Positions 21,625 through 33,000 of a stretch of 64,000 bases of DNA are shown here, piece by piece. The notes under the pieces were generated by a model. It was not told where the DNA came from. It searched no databases and was given only the letters and a program-made list of their open reading frames with translations. Position 1 is the stretch's first letter. Each line of letters opens with the position of its first letter. This stretch comes from Limnephilus marmoratus (taxonomy: Eukaryota; Arthropoda; Insecta; Trichoptera; Limnephilidae): positions 53,308,508 through 53,372,507 of the forward strand of contig OU862921.1 of assembly GCA_917880885.1 (NCBI GenBank), in the 5' to 3' direction. A program made the translations under genes and the position numbers.

Positions 21625-23727
21625 ATTATAAACAAAAGATATAGAAACATATGCAAAAAAGTAATTACACATTCAAAAGAAACTTACTATAAGCAAAAAA
21701 TAGATGATTGTAAACAAAATCCCCGTAAGATGTGGCAAATAATAAATGAAATAACTAGTACTAAATCTACCAACGCCACATCAATTGACGAGCTGAATAT
21801 AAACAATGTCCCCAGGAAATACGCTGAGAATCCTGACGAAATTCTTGAATATGTCAATAACTTCTTCATAAATATAGGATCTAATTTAGCAAAACAAGCT
21901 ACGCAATGTGATGGATCAGTACAAACAAATGAATCTCCTGAGCAAGGAAAAAAGCTCGAGTTTAAACAAATCACAGCTGATGAAATCAAAAATACAATTT
22001 CTTCTCTAAAATCAAATGTATCTTCCGGGGAAGACTTAATAACAACAAATGCAATAAAATTTCTCTGTAAAGAACTTATCGTACCTCTAACATATCTAGT
22101 AAACATGGCTATAACTGAAAGCGTATTCCCCACAGCTCTCAAAAAAGCTATTGTAATACCAATATATAAACAAGGATGTAAAAGTGACATAAACAACTAT
22201 CGACCAATAAGCCTACTCAATACATTTTCAAAAATATTGGAGAGAATATTAAAAAAACAACTCCTTTCCTACTTAGAAGAAAATAAAATATTATCAGAAA
22301 CACAGTACGGATTTAGGGAGAATCTAAGTACTGGTGACGCCATAGAAACTATTACAGATATGATTATAAAAAGTTTAGACAGAGGAGAAAAAACACTGGC
22401 AATCTTCATAGACTTACAAAAGGCATTTGATACAATAGATCACAAAATCCTTTTTGCAAAACTTTCAAAAATTGGTATGTCAAATAGAACTCTAAACTTA
22501 TTAAAAAGCTATATGATGGAGCGTACACAGAGTGTTCAAATTAACAAGAAAAAAAGCAAACCTCTCCTCATCAACCATGGAGTACCGCAAGGAAGCGTAC
22601 TAGGACCGATATTATTTCTAATATACATAAATGATATCGGTAGCCTAAGAACGAGAGGAAAAATCATAAGCTTTGCTGACGATACAGTAATTGTATTCAA
22701 CGAAAAAGACTGGAGAAGTACCTACAAAGAAGCGGAACATGGACTTGGTCTACTGCAAAACTGGCTTAAGAGAAATTCCCTTACACTTAATGTCAATAAA
22801 ACAAAATATCTGACATTTTCTATAACAGCCAGAGGACAGCCAGAGGATGACTTTAATCTCAAATTACATACATGCCAAGAAAACAATCAAAATCAAGGCT
22901 TATCATGCCACTGTCCTACCATAGCACACTCCAAAAGTATCAAATATCTTGGTATTGAAATTGATGATAATCTCCGATGGAACGCACACATTGAAGTAAT
23001 CACAAAAAAACTCACCAGGTACATTTACTTCTTTAGAGCCATCCGTAACATCCTCAACATAAACGACATTAAGAAAGTGTACTACGCTTTATGTCAATCA
23101 CAAATAGAGTACGGGATAACTGGATGGGGGTCTGCTTTGAGCACTCACACAGAGCGACTCAAAATAGCCCAAAAAGGAGTACTGAAGACAATACTGAAAG
23201 TTCCGCTTAGAACTCCGACGGAAGAAATATTTAATAACTTTCAAGTCTTCAATGTACAGAAACTTTATTCAAAAAATATTTTATTTAAACTGAAAAAAAA
23301 CATATATGTATACTCCACTGCCCAACATAAATACTCAACCAGGTCAGTAAGCAATAACATCCTGGTTACTCCCAGTTTGAACACATCTTTTGGACAGAGA
23401 AATAATAAATTCCATGCTATAAAATTATACAATGCTCTACCAGATCAAATCAAAAATATAAAGGAAATGAATATATTTAAAACAAAAGTAAAAATATGGC
23501 TGAGAGATCAAAGTGATAATAAAATTACAAACATCATGAAGATGATATAAAGACAATCCATAACCAAATACAAATATTTTAAAAAAACTACAGGCCACCT
23601 CAGAACAGGAAATCCTAGTGAGGAGGTCTGTGAAAAAAAAAATGAATCTATACTTATTATATACATCATACATACATGTACAAACCTTGTTATTGAAATT
23701 AATAAAAAAAAAAAAAAAAAAAAAAAA
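21625..23727 (+). mobile_element. 5'-truncated LINE with poly(A) tail
   Basis: Protein homology begins around 21625 (an in-frame TAA lies at 21622) and the element ends in a run of more than 20 A at 23705-23727, the sign of target-primed reverse transcription. The endonuclease half is missing, so this is a typical 5'-truncated insertion. It lies immediately downstream of, and opposite to, the older minus-strand LINE and may have inserted in it. I could not find a clear target duplication. Confidence 0.85.
21730..23550 (+). CDS. Reverse transcriptase, 606 codons, uninterrupted but 5'-truncated
   Basis: This would copy LINE RNA at the target site. Motifs by residue: NYRPISLLNTFSKILERIL (about 155), TQYGFRENLST (about 195), FIDLQKAFDTIDHKIL (about 230), NHGVPQGSVLGPILFLIYINDI (about 285), FADDTVIVF (about 315), KYLGIEIDDNLRW (about 415) and a C-terminal region with WGSAL and YNALPDQI near the end. 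All seven reverse transcriptase blocks look intact. The coding sequence extends upstream in frame for at least 35 codons (…YYKQKIDDCKQNPRK before the first Met), so 21730 is not a native start. The upstream endonuclease domain is absent. It is the least damaged LINE protein here and therefore probably young. Confidence 0.85.
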   Translation: MWQIINEITSTKSTNATSIDELNINNVPRKYAENPDEILEYVNNFFINIGSNLAKQATQCDGSVQTNESPEQGKKLEFKQITADEIKNTISSLKSNVSSGEDLITTNAIKFLCKELIVPLTYLVNMAITESVFPTALKKAIVIPIYKQGCKSDINNYRPISLLNTFSKILERILKKQLLSYLEENKILSETQYGFRENLSTGDAIETITDMIIKSLDRGEKTLAIFIDLQKAFDTIDHKILFAKLSKIGMSNRTLNLLKSYMMERTQSVQINKKKSKPLLINHGVPQGSVLGPILFLIYINDIGSLRTRGKIISFADDTVIVFNEKDWRSTYKEAEHGLGLLQNWLKRNSLTLNVNKTKYLTFSITARGQPEDDFNLKLHTCQENNQNQGLSCHCPTIAHSKSIKYLGIEIDDNLRWNAHIEVITKKLTRYIYFFRAIRNILNINDIKKVYYALCQSQIEYGITGWGSALSTHTERLKIAQKGVLKTILKVPLRTPTEEIFNNFQVFNVQKLYSKNILFKLKKNIYVYSTAQHKYSTRSVSNNILVTPSLNTSFGQRNNKFHAIKLYNALPDQIKNIKEMNIFKTKVKIWLRDQSDNKITNIMKMI

Positions 23728-24179
23728 TATCTCGTTCTTGTCGCAGTTGACAGGGAGTACCACATTATACTGTTTGCTTGTCAGTCTGCTTGTCGCCGAT
23801 GAATTCTCTTCATTACAGAGTCCAGCATCCATCAGTCAAGCTGACATGTAATAACCAGGAGACAATAATCAACAGAAGATGTGATTTGGTGTCTCTCGTG
23901 CGTAATATTGGTATGACCCTTCTACTTTATTTCCCTCGGGGTTTGCATCTCTAATGTCCCTGGAATATTGGGTATTAGTGCGAACGGATATTACCTATCT
24001 CGTTATCACCCCCGATTGTCGTTGGACAGTTTGTGATTGAGGAGTAATGATATTCAAGGGGGAATAATCATAACATCCCTAGACGCTTGTCGCTAACAAT
24101 CTATTGACCACATATTATAAAATCTGAAATGTAGCATTTTTAAATTATTTGGTAATGCGCAAATGCTTTTATTTTATTT
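23728..24179. other. Non-coding DNA
   Basis: Nothing recognised downstream of the poly(A) tail. Confidence 0.4.
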
Positions 24180-24182
24180 AAC

Positions 24183-24270
24183 AATGGTGGTTGAGTGATT
24201 CGATTACGATCCTTGGCTACAAATCCGGAGGTCATAGGTTCAAATCGAGGGGCGGGGGGGGGGGGGGAGT
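24183..24270 (+). repeat. tRNA-derived SINE head (putative)
   Basis: ATGGTGGTTGAGTG (A-box-like) and GGTTCAAATCG (B-box-like) are spaced as in a tRNA-derived promoter, followed by a run of G (about 24251-24268). It resembles the unit at 6672. It does not fold as an intact tRNA by eye. Confidence 0.45.
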
Positions 24271-24324
24271 AAATTTTATTTCATTAATTTTGATTATTTT
24301 ACTATTTATAAGATTAAAAATTGA

Positions 24325-24367
24325 TGAGTGCAGTCCACACGCGACAGAAGTGAAACCATCAGAAAAC
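24325..24367 (+). repeat. Short dispersed repeat fragment
   Basis: GAGTGCAGTCCACACGCG and GAAGTGAAACCATC resemble the start of the repeats at 60545-60623 (plus) and 27437-27540 (minus). Confidence 0.5.
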
Positions 24368-24884
24368 TAAACTTCGAGAAAATGAGATGAATGCGGAATA
24401 TCAGGAGTAGGAAAATTGTAGGGTTTATTTATTGTTATATAGTATTGTCAACAATATAATAGTAATATAATATTGCCACCAAGTTTAAAAATATTTTTAC
24501 ATTTTTTTCTACGAAGCACCGCACAAAGAGGAAAGCGATAGGCTTAGAAGCACCGCACAAAGAGGACACCGATTAATCTATCTCATTCTCTCGGAGCTAT
24601 AGATGTATATGTTTGTCTTTTTTTAGTGTTGCTCGTTTCCGTTCCATCGAGTTTCAAATCACAACTGTGCTAAAGATGTTTTCACTTCAAAACTTACACA
24701 TTACCTATATTTGAAGCACGTTCCAGAGTCGTAGATACTACAAGTAGGGTTGCCATCCGTCCGGGTTTCCCCGGATTTGTCCTAGTTTAGAGGGCGTCCT
24801 GGGAGCGTCCGGGCGGGGTTTCATTTGATGTCCGGGTTAAAATAAAAAATTTTAAGTCTTAAAATTTAAAGTCAAACGTATACG

Positions 24885-24945
24885 TTTGCCCTGAGGAAGG
24901 AACGGTCGTTCTAAACAAATATAAAAGTGGTTCAAACAAAGTAAA
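24885..24945 (+). ncRNA. Decayed hammerhead ribozyme relic
   Basis: CTGAGGA (24891-24897, still a legal CUGANGA core) is followed by GGAAC-GGTC-GTTCT, but the expected GAAAC reads TAAAC and no cleavage triplet follows. Downstream AAAAGTGG and ACAAAGT resemble the flank of the ribozyme at 18015. It should not be active. Confidence 0.45.
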
Positions 24946-25707
24946 ATTGTTTCATTTATCTTTAATTAATTAAATTCAATTTCCATGAATACAGCTGCAT
25001 CGATTTTTACAAATTCCTTTTAAAAAGGGAAGATATTCTAAAATCTATCGGAAACAAAGATAACTACAAAAAAACTGAAAAGTAAAAAAGGCGAGAGGCT
25101 GAGGAAAAAGCTTAATAGCTAGATAATCAAATAATATACTTACGAGTGTAATAATTTCTTTTCATTTTCGTAGTTAAAGTTATGATTGTTTTTATTACGT
25201 AAAAGAAATTTACAATATGGCTGTTGATTAAAACTTTAAGGTGATATAAATGAGCATAGTTTTTGATTATTTTATGCTTAAAAAAATTAATAATGTAATT
25301 TGTTTTACATTAAGTCTAAACTTTAAAAAGGTTCAGTTTTGTTGCTTAAGATTTAAGAAGAGTGAATTTAGTTCATATTATGTTAAGAGATATTTGGTTG
25401 TTTAAATGGCTGATGATAAAAATTTAAAGATATAATTATTTTTGAGTTAAAGAGTTACCTCAAAAATTGTAAGACTGAATACTAAAATGGTTTCAGAACT
25501 TTTAAGATTTTTGTTTAAAAATTTAATTGAATTTTGTTGGGCTTATTATTTAATAAGGTTTTGTTTTCATAACAGTATATATTAATAATTTGTGTTTTAT
25601 TTTAAGAATAAAAAAATTCTAACTGTTATTAAAACAATTTGTAACAAACTGTAATAAGATTCTGTTTTGTTTCGTACATTTATAATGATGAAAAAAGATT
25701 TACGTTA

Positions 25708-25839
25708 TTTGTTTTTGGGGTGATATGCCGTGTTGCGCTACCTACTTCTTTGCCCTAATGATGAACACTGCAACGATATCCGAAACGTTGGCTAAAGAAG
25801 GTAGCGCAACACGGCATAACACCCCAAAAACAAATAATG
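25708..25839. repeat. Inverted-repeat module with Penelope-like core
   Basis: Arms of about 45 bp (TTTGTTTTTGGGGTGATATG on the left, ending AACACCCCAAAAACAAATAA on the right; the inner part includes TTGCGCTACC/GGTAGCGCAA) enclose CCTAATGATGAACACTGC...CCGAAACGTT. The layout copies the hammerhead modules at 34 and 39 kb, but the core is not a valid hammerhead. Confidence 0.75.
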
Positions 25840-26068
25840 AAAATGCTTTTGGCCGTGAAAATCTTAAAACATACATGATAAAAGGTGACTAAATTTAATT
25901 TGAAAATAAATAAATATGTGATTTATGACATTTTCAACTGTTTTTTATCACACTGACTATGTTTAAAAATACCTTTTGACATGTCCGGGTTCTGGGCCCT
26001 AAAATCCGGGGTTTTCACGCTTCTTGTCCTGGATGCCAAATTTAAGAGATGGCAACCCTAACTACAAG

Positions 26069-27340
26069 TAACGCACAGGTAAAATACTTGTAGATCTGAA
26101 TATTCATAATCCAAACGGTGATTGAAATGGCTTTTACCATGTTTATTGACCAGATCTAAAGAAGCAGGTACTTCCCACACCTTTCTCTTCCCATGTCCAT
26201 CCCCTCCCCTCTACCTTCAGCCTAACAATATACCACAATTGGGGATGCCTTAGTCTCACTAGAACCAGATGGTTGAGAGCATTTGGGAATGTGCAGCATT
26301 CAAAAAATTAAAAATTATTAAATTTTCTGAAAAATGTAGAATCGATTTTATCAAAAAATTAGAGTCCTTGCAAGAGCCTTGAAGGAGTGACCATCTGTTA
26401 CCTATACCAGGGCGGGTAAGTGGTGGGTCCTCCAATCCCAATTATTTAATTTCTACATTATTCAGTCTGCTTTCATTCTTCTGTCAGTTCCATGCCTTAC
26501 TGCCAACTGATAAAATAATATTAAGGTTGACATCAGAACTTCGTTGTGGACCGTAGTCTGTCCTTATTATTTGACATTTTTTTATTAGCGACTGCCTCAA
26601 ACACACAGCCCATTTTACATTGGATGTCATTAAATAAACTATTTTAAGTACCGTTAAACACGCATTTTTACAATAAACGTATTTATTACCCATTTATTCA
26701 CACAATCCGATAATATTTTTCTAAATTAATCAAACTAATTTCCAAAACATCTCATAATAATCAAATCAAATTATGTAAATAGCTGTAGACGGGCCACTGG
26801 GCCGTTAACCTCCCACGCACGGCTACTTCCAGTTAAGGCTCCATGAGATGTCCCATGAGATGTCATAAGATGCCATGAGATGTCATGAGATGCAGGGAGC
26901 TTACCTATGAGTAGTTGGATAAATCAAGCCCCGTATCATCATTAACGATATTCAAAGTTGAGAGATCTACTGCGCTTAATAACGTCGCGTCGCGTGAAAT
27001 GACAATCGCCCACGGATTAATAAATATCACCCACTGGTGATTGCGGAAGTCATTTTTTTCATTTCAGTGATAAGATTTTAACCCGCAAAGCGTAGGTTAA
27101 TAATACTGTGCCCTATGTTAATAATACTATGTAAGCAATATAACCTAAGAAACAATTTTAACATTTATTTTTTATTCAAAACTGGCGAATATCCTGCTTG
27201 CGTTGCAACGCCACTCAAATAAGTGTTTAAGTTTCATTCTGTTTATTGAAGTGCTTTTGGATATACATTTTTTTAAGTGAAACTTCTATAGCCGCGCTAC
27301 GATTTGGATTTCGGATGAAACTCAAATGATGATTACTGCA
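26069..27340. other. Non-coding DNA
   Basis: 26841-26893 holds a short degenerate run of ATGAGATGTC-like decamers. Nothing else was recognised. Confidence 0.45.
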
Positions 27341-27349
27341 CCTGCGACG

Positions 27350-27540
27350 CATTGAATGCGTTCATTGACCGCTTTGATTATGATGTCACTTTTAAAGGCT
27401 CCTATTGGTTGAGATATGAAATGGAAATTACGCTAGTCTGCGCTCATTGATCGCTTTGATTATGACCTCTTTTTTCAAGTATTGGTTGAGATTGTTTTGG
27501 TAAAGTTTCGCTTCTACCGCGTGTAAACTGCAATCGATTT
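27350..27540 (-). repeat. Dispersed repeat with internal duplication
   Basis: CATTGANCGCTTTGATTATGA occurs twice (about 27361 and 27445), each followed by TATTGGTTGAGAT, a duplicated unit of about 85 bp. The right half, through GTAAAGTTTCGCTTCTACCG, matches in inverted orientation the segment 60545-60623. Confidence 0.65.
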
Positions 27541-27910
27541 GTTTTTGTTTTTCCGACGCGTGAGGAGGCCACATACAGCTGTCCGTGCGAGAAGCGTGGA
27601 TTTTCCAAATTTACTCCCTATCGCTCCCTCGGACCCCACTTCTTTGTTCCCTCCCCCCTTCCGGATTCCCCTCCCTATCCCTCCTTGCCGCTAAACTATA
27701 TGAAATACACACACATCTTACCGCGCGCCGTCCGTGTGAGAAGCATGAATTATCCAACGAAATGCATAAATTTTTGAAATAACTCGCCCCACCTACGATT
27801 GATTGTGTGTATAATTTTCATAACGCCAGAGCTCAGAAAATATATAGAAACCATCGCGGGCGTGTGCAGAACAAACCATCAAAGTTTAATCTCAATCGGA
27901 TGAATGATTG
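27541..27910 (+). repeat. Diverged relative of the polypyrimidine element
   Basis: A C/T-rich tract (27605-27690) is followed by TAATTTTCATAACGCCAGAGCTC, ATAGAAACCATCGCGGGCGTG and TCAATCGGATGAATG, the same order as the 3' half of the element at 2230-3310. Confidence 0.65.
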
Positions 27911-29455
27911 AGGAACGCTGGCGCTGGGACAAACAAACAATAACTCATTTTTATAGGATTTTTATAGGAGACTCTATAAGTTACTTTTTTATGTACAATG
28001 TGAACAAATGTTTATATTGTAATTATAACAAACCACAAAGTAAATGCTATTTTCGAATACGTATTTTTATCATTAAATTTGTTTGGCAATCGAAAACAGT
28101 GACTTTCTTAGTCATATCGTGATTTATACTTTTCATTCTCCCTTTAATTCTTTTATTTATTTAACACTTCACATATTTATGAGCCTACATGTTCTTGGTT
28201 TTTTATGTATGTGGTTTAAATGTCGATTTTATTGCAACCAATGCAGATTTACAGTGGGAATAAAATTAGTCTGCCCTTTTAGCACGTGTAGTGTGAACGA
28301 TGTTTTAAAAAAGTAATCCGTAGCTGCATAGCTCATTGTAGTATTTAAGCGAGAGAGGATTCTAAATGTAAATGACTTGTCGCCGTAAAAAGAGAGCTTC
28401 TTAATTGTAAGTTGAGTAGATTTTGCAAATAAAGATCATAATATCTGAAGATAAGATGTAGATAACTAGATAACCCTAAAGAGTCTCGGCCGCCCATAAA
28501 AAGTTCTGTTTTAACTCGACCGTTTAGCATATCATCTGTTTGTAAATTCGTTTGTGCGTTGCGTTTTCATTTTATAAAATCTGCTAAGCAAGCATTACTT
28601 TGACTAGAATTACTAGATAGCTAACTTTGACTAGGTAGCTAACTTATCGATTCAGTAAAGATGTAAGTATCTACTAACAAAACTAAGGATATCAGAGAAA
28701 ATTGTGAAAAAATAATAAATATATAGTCACCAAAAAAAATTTTTTTTTTGAACTTAGGTGTGTGGACGCAACGTCTACTGTGCACAGACCTTTTCGGTTT
28801 TATTCCATTCCTGCTACGACCAGACGCAGACTGTAGGACTTGAATCTATAATTTTATTACCAATCTATAAATAGGGGTATTTTTTAGTTTCGGAAAGCGG
28901 ACTGACCATTTTGACCCCGTTCAACACGGATAGGGTTAAGCCCGGACCACTGTACATGGTACTAAGACCCATCCAGTGCGATAAAAATTTAAAACTTGTA
29001 TCAAATCTGAGGTAGGCAATCAATAACAGCCTTTACAGCCTCCGTGGTTCGTGGTATATTATCACGGTATAAAATCGACGGACATCTTTGACAAAGGCTT
29101 TTACGAGAGGAGATTTCTCAAGCGCTCGATTTAATAGGAACAATAAAGAGACATTTTTTTAACAGCCGGCTCGTGAAAATGATATACTGAGTATTGTTGA
29201 AGCAACCCCGTTCATTTTAACTGTGGAATGAATAGTGACAATACGAAGATGGGCTTGAAAGAAATGTACAGTATAAATTCTTGGAACTTCTTAACTATAT
29301 CATTACCATTAATCAGTAGAATGTGTCGCCATCAAATTATAAACATGTGCATGTAACACGTATGTTGGTCTTGTGCGCATAAAAATGTATTTTCCTCAAT
29401 ATCTACCTTTTTTCCATTATATTTACGTTGTTATGTTGTCATTTTTTTAAATTAG
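27911..29455. other. Non-coding DNA
   Basis: No gene recognised. A GCCTCCGTGGTTCGTGG fragment near 29038 resembles the A-box part of the 6.7-kb SINE head. Confidence 0.4.
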
Positions 29456-29780
29456 CTCAACACAGGAGACCCTCTGGAAAATAATTCCCCTCAGGGCCTA
29501 TGTCATCTTTAAGGATGCCGCGCGGAGGGTCTTTTTAGGAGAGATAGGAGAGGAAGTTCTGGGAAGGAAAAGGGTATTAGGGATGTATGAATCCATCGCT
29601 TTCACTGCGGTGCAAGGCGCTTTTCCGAGAGAGTACAGAGGCTGGAGGAGTCAAAGGGACTCCCTCAACCATTCTCTCCCGATCCGGCCTGCCATGTAGC
29701 TGGTTGGCAGATGCATTCGCCGCAAAGACCCGGACAAACCTCACCCCTTGAACCCGGGCACCTCTGCTAAGTCGTCATCC
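29456..29780 (-). repeat. LINE 3' end, structured-terminus family (copy 2)
   Basis: The minus strand terminates at about 29456 with the family terminus: hairpin blocks CATCNTTAAAGATG and GGCCCTGAGGGGAATTATTTT, then a CTGTGTTGAG closing strand. Upstream blocks match the copies at 9.6 and 50.7 kb. Confidence 0.75.
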
Positions 29781-30058
29781 CCTTGGCACCGGTGCGTAGC
29801 CGGGAAACACGCCAAACACGCGCCCAATACATGTACACGGTTGACATTTGTCACATGAAATCGAATCGTTTCTACGACTCGTTCTTGGGTTCGGCTGTGG
29901 AACAATTTGCCGGCCTCTGTGTTTCCTAATTCCTGCAACATGGTCTCTTCAAGACCCATTCTCACCACTTCCTCTCCTTAAAAATAACCTCCACACAGCA
30001 TCTTAAAAGATGACAGGCCCTGAGGGGAATTATTTTCCTCAGGGCCTTCTGTGTGGAG
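29781..30058 (+). pseudogene. LINE reverse transcriptase C-terminus plus 3' terminus, plus strand
   Basis: Plus-strand reading gives NRFYDSFL and, after a frameshift, a region matching RLWN-LPAS-FP found in the 39.5-kb copy. Then come CTTCCTCTCC, and at 29989-30058 the structured terminus CTCCACACAG...CTGTGTGGAG. It faces the copy at 29456-29780, so two 3' ends point outward from a common centre. No intact frame remains. Confidence 0.7.
29989..30058 (+). ncRNA. Structured LINE 3' terminus, best-preserved copy
   Basis: A closing stem CTCCACACAG/CTGTGTGGAG encloses hairpin 1 (CATCTT-AA-AAGATG) and hairpin 2 (GGCCCTGAGG/CCTCAGGGCC, loop GGAATTATTTT), a three-way junction. Six related sequences occur at 9592-9660, 29456-29530, 39543-39614, 50611-50702, 55321-55386 and 59743-59813. 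It is probably the reverse transcriptase recognition site of the family (inference). Confidence 0.65.
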
Positions 30059-33000
30059 TTAACGTAAAACAAATATCCCCTCAGACATATCCCTTGCTGA
30101 ATAAGAACAGTTTTCCGGTGGTATACTACACATTTCTATTTACGGACTTTAATTTCAATACCCATCCCATTCCATAGATCTTTACTAGGGGAAAAGCTGT
30201 TGTCTTTGGCTCGAAGAAGTTGTTCAATCATTGTCAATAACCTTTTACCAACTGTTGAAAAAATCCAGGTGCCTAAAATAATAATACTAAATCATCTAAG
30301 CGGTTCCAAGAATAATACAGTCGCGGAGCAAAACGAGAGGATAATAATATGCAAAGTATTTTAGGGGTCAATTAATCACCCCGACTCATTCACGTACAAT
30401 GGAAACGACAAATCCTTCTGAATTATCTTGTCGTATTCAAGATGATGTATTTCTTTCTTGTGACCGTGTATTAATGCCATTAATCATAAGCAACGCTATC
30501 TGCCTCTCCTCATCGGGACCGTCCTGCAGGATGCAGGATGCCGAGTTTCAGGCAGACACATCACTGGACTTATTATTGTTGCCCGTCAAAAATATGTAAT
30601 TCGATAACACGCGTGTAGATTGTTGCGAGATGTGTGTTTTAATATATTTCACTCTTCTACACTTTTCCAAAATATCTAAGCATTTGATTGGACACTTCGG
30701 AAGATGCTAAAAACTGATGCGTGTCTTTAATCCAATTTCATACCTACGAATTTGAAAACGTTTGATATATTTTAATTTGTTGTACATTAAACTATGTGAA
30801 ACGTTTTCAAATTTTTAGGTATGCTGTTAGCTTTAGTGTGCGAGAACATTTTTTAAAGTATAACAATATCTCTAATCGCCCCCTACCCTAACCCCTATTT
30901 TTTCCCTGCTAAAAGACATCTGTCCAAAGCAACCCCTTTGTTACGTAATGTTTAGTAAATTTTATTAAAGGAAACTCAACAAAATGTGAGGTGAAGTATT
31001 ATAAAAATGTGAGGGGAAGTATTATAAAAAAATAGATGCTCCGTACTAAAATCTAATTAGATAAATTTGAATGTGATCGCAATAATATGTAGGAGCATTT
31101 TTAAATCCTTCAAAATGGTTGTGGGCGCAGCTGAATATTAGGGCAGCTTATGATAAAGCTCGAATCTCTGGAATCCGGTGGGAGGTTTGTTAAGTCACAC
31201 CAATAAATTAACCCTTACAAGACGACGGTAATATGATAGTGTCTATAGAAGTGGCAATTAGGCGTGGAACAGTGCTTCACGGCGTTATGTATGTGTAATG
31301 CGAATTTGTCGGTTAACACGAACATTGAACATGTGACCTTTGTTAGATAGTTAGTTAACGCCGATGGGATCTTCTAGGGATTATTCCCTGTGATGATTAT
31401 CCATTATTAAAATAAATGTGATTTTAGGTCCGTTATTAGGCAGAACATTTCGGTTCAAAGTTTTTGGAAAGTAATGAAAAAGTTTATTAAGAAATATTCC
31501 GTTCGCAATGAGAATTTGTTTTTTAGTGCGTTTCAATCATTGCCATGCAGCCTAACGATTTTACAGGGAGTTTTGTTACATCCTGCCTGCTTCTGAATAA
31601 TTTACCACACTATTACCATAAATATCTACATAGCACGAGGTGATTACGTTTAATATCCGAGAAAAGGGTTAAATGTGTAACATTTTATCGACTTTAAAGC
31701 TTCTGGCGGTATTTAACACAGTCTTTCAATCGATTGAAACTGTCGTTAGCGTCTATGAAGATAAATCAAACCCCATTAGAAGGAGAATGGTCCCGAATCG
31801 AAGACAAACAATAATAAAGCCGAGCAATTAAACAATAACAAGATCTCGTGCATTAGCAAGTCATGAGGCAAAGGATTCTCCCGGACACATTGTTCATCAT
31901 AGTGGAGACAATATCGTATCCGTGGTTCGGCTCGGGCCAGTCACGATGGTCGATTAATCACGGACAATGATCCGAGATACGAGGAGGCTTACATAAGAGC
32001 CTATAAACGAATACTTCGGCAACGGCAATGGGTGTCATATCTCGACCGCGCGCATCTACGATCGTCCAACAAATGTCAACCGATCCCCCGATGAGCCGAT
32101 GAGAACGGTTCCGAATTCATTAAAAACCCACCGGAATGTCGGCGCTGTTGACCTCAATGATCGGAATACTATACAGAAGCTATTTTCTGATGACCGAAAA
32201 ATTCCTCGCTTCGGAAATATGGCTACTGGATTTCTTTTTTCTGGGGATTCACTTCTGGGCTTTAAATTCGTCTAAGATGGCCTCTATACGTGCGTGACAG
32301 ATACACGTGTGTTTAACTTCTTTACTTTAGTTTCTTTTGTATCAACAGCAAACCAGTTGATCTTACTCTAATGAGACGAACTCATTGGTCGAACTGAAGT
32401 CGTTTATTTGTCAACTTGAACTTAACTGATCAAATGAATGTAAGTATCTTCTTAATTTGTCCGCTGCACTATTTTATTCGGGCAGTCTAGAACTAGAGAT
32501 TAATGGCAGAGTACCCACTCTAAAGGCAGGTTGTTCTTACCTCCAGTTAATTATGTCGTTAATCCACTTATGTTAATTGCTGTTGGTAAGTGAGGGGAAT
32601 GTAATTGCGTGATAATAATATTATTCCTTATGTTTTATGGTGAACATATTTTGTTTGGGTTTAAAATTTTATCTACAGAATAAAAAGATAAGAAATGTTT
32701 CTAAGAGGTCGCTTTAACCCTGGCATATTATTTTTTAAATTGTTTCTCTTGTCTCAAAACAAAAAGAAAACAAACTATTCATAAAAACGCTCGCCCCATA
32801 CAAAGATTGCCGGAGACGAAAAATGTACAAAAAGCATTATTCTGAATTCTTGCATGAAAACCAATATTGGAACAAATTTACAAAAGAACGTCACATCCCG
32901 AGATTCGCGGAACGAATACAGATGAAGCTTTGTGGAGTTTCCTTTGATGTCATCTTCCGTTTAAATTGCCGTGATCTATGGGATGTTTTGACGTTACAAG

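Larger units (their letters stand above)
24745..26060. mobile_element. Non-autonomous hAT element, perfect 8-bp target duplication
   Basis: The ends are TAGGGTTGCCATC (24745) and GATGGCAACCCTA (ending 26060), an exact inverted repeat. The flanking octamer ACTACAAG occurs at 24737-24744 and 26061-26068 without mismatch, the hAT signature. CCGGG-rich blocks lie just inside both ends. The 1,316-bp interior has no transposase. It contains a decayed Penelope-like hammerhead module near 24890 and a second inverted-repeat module at 25708-25839. Confidence 0.92.

Noticed and set aside
23437..23832. Minus-strand frames with poly-Phe
   Set aside because: They read the complement of a LINE poly(A) tail and of its reverse transcriptase.
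24891..24915. Active hammerhead at 24.9 kb
   Set aside because: The GAAA core is TAAA and no cleavage triplet follows; kept only as a relic.
25755..25790. Hammerhead in the 25.7-kb module
   Set aside because: The core reads CTAATGATGA and no helix II can be drawn before GAAAC.
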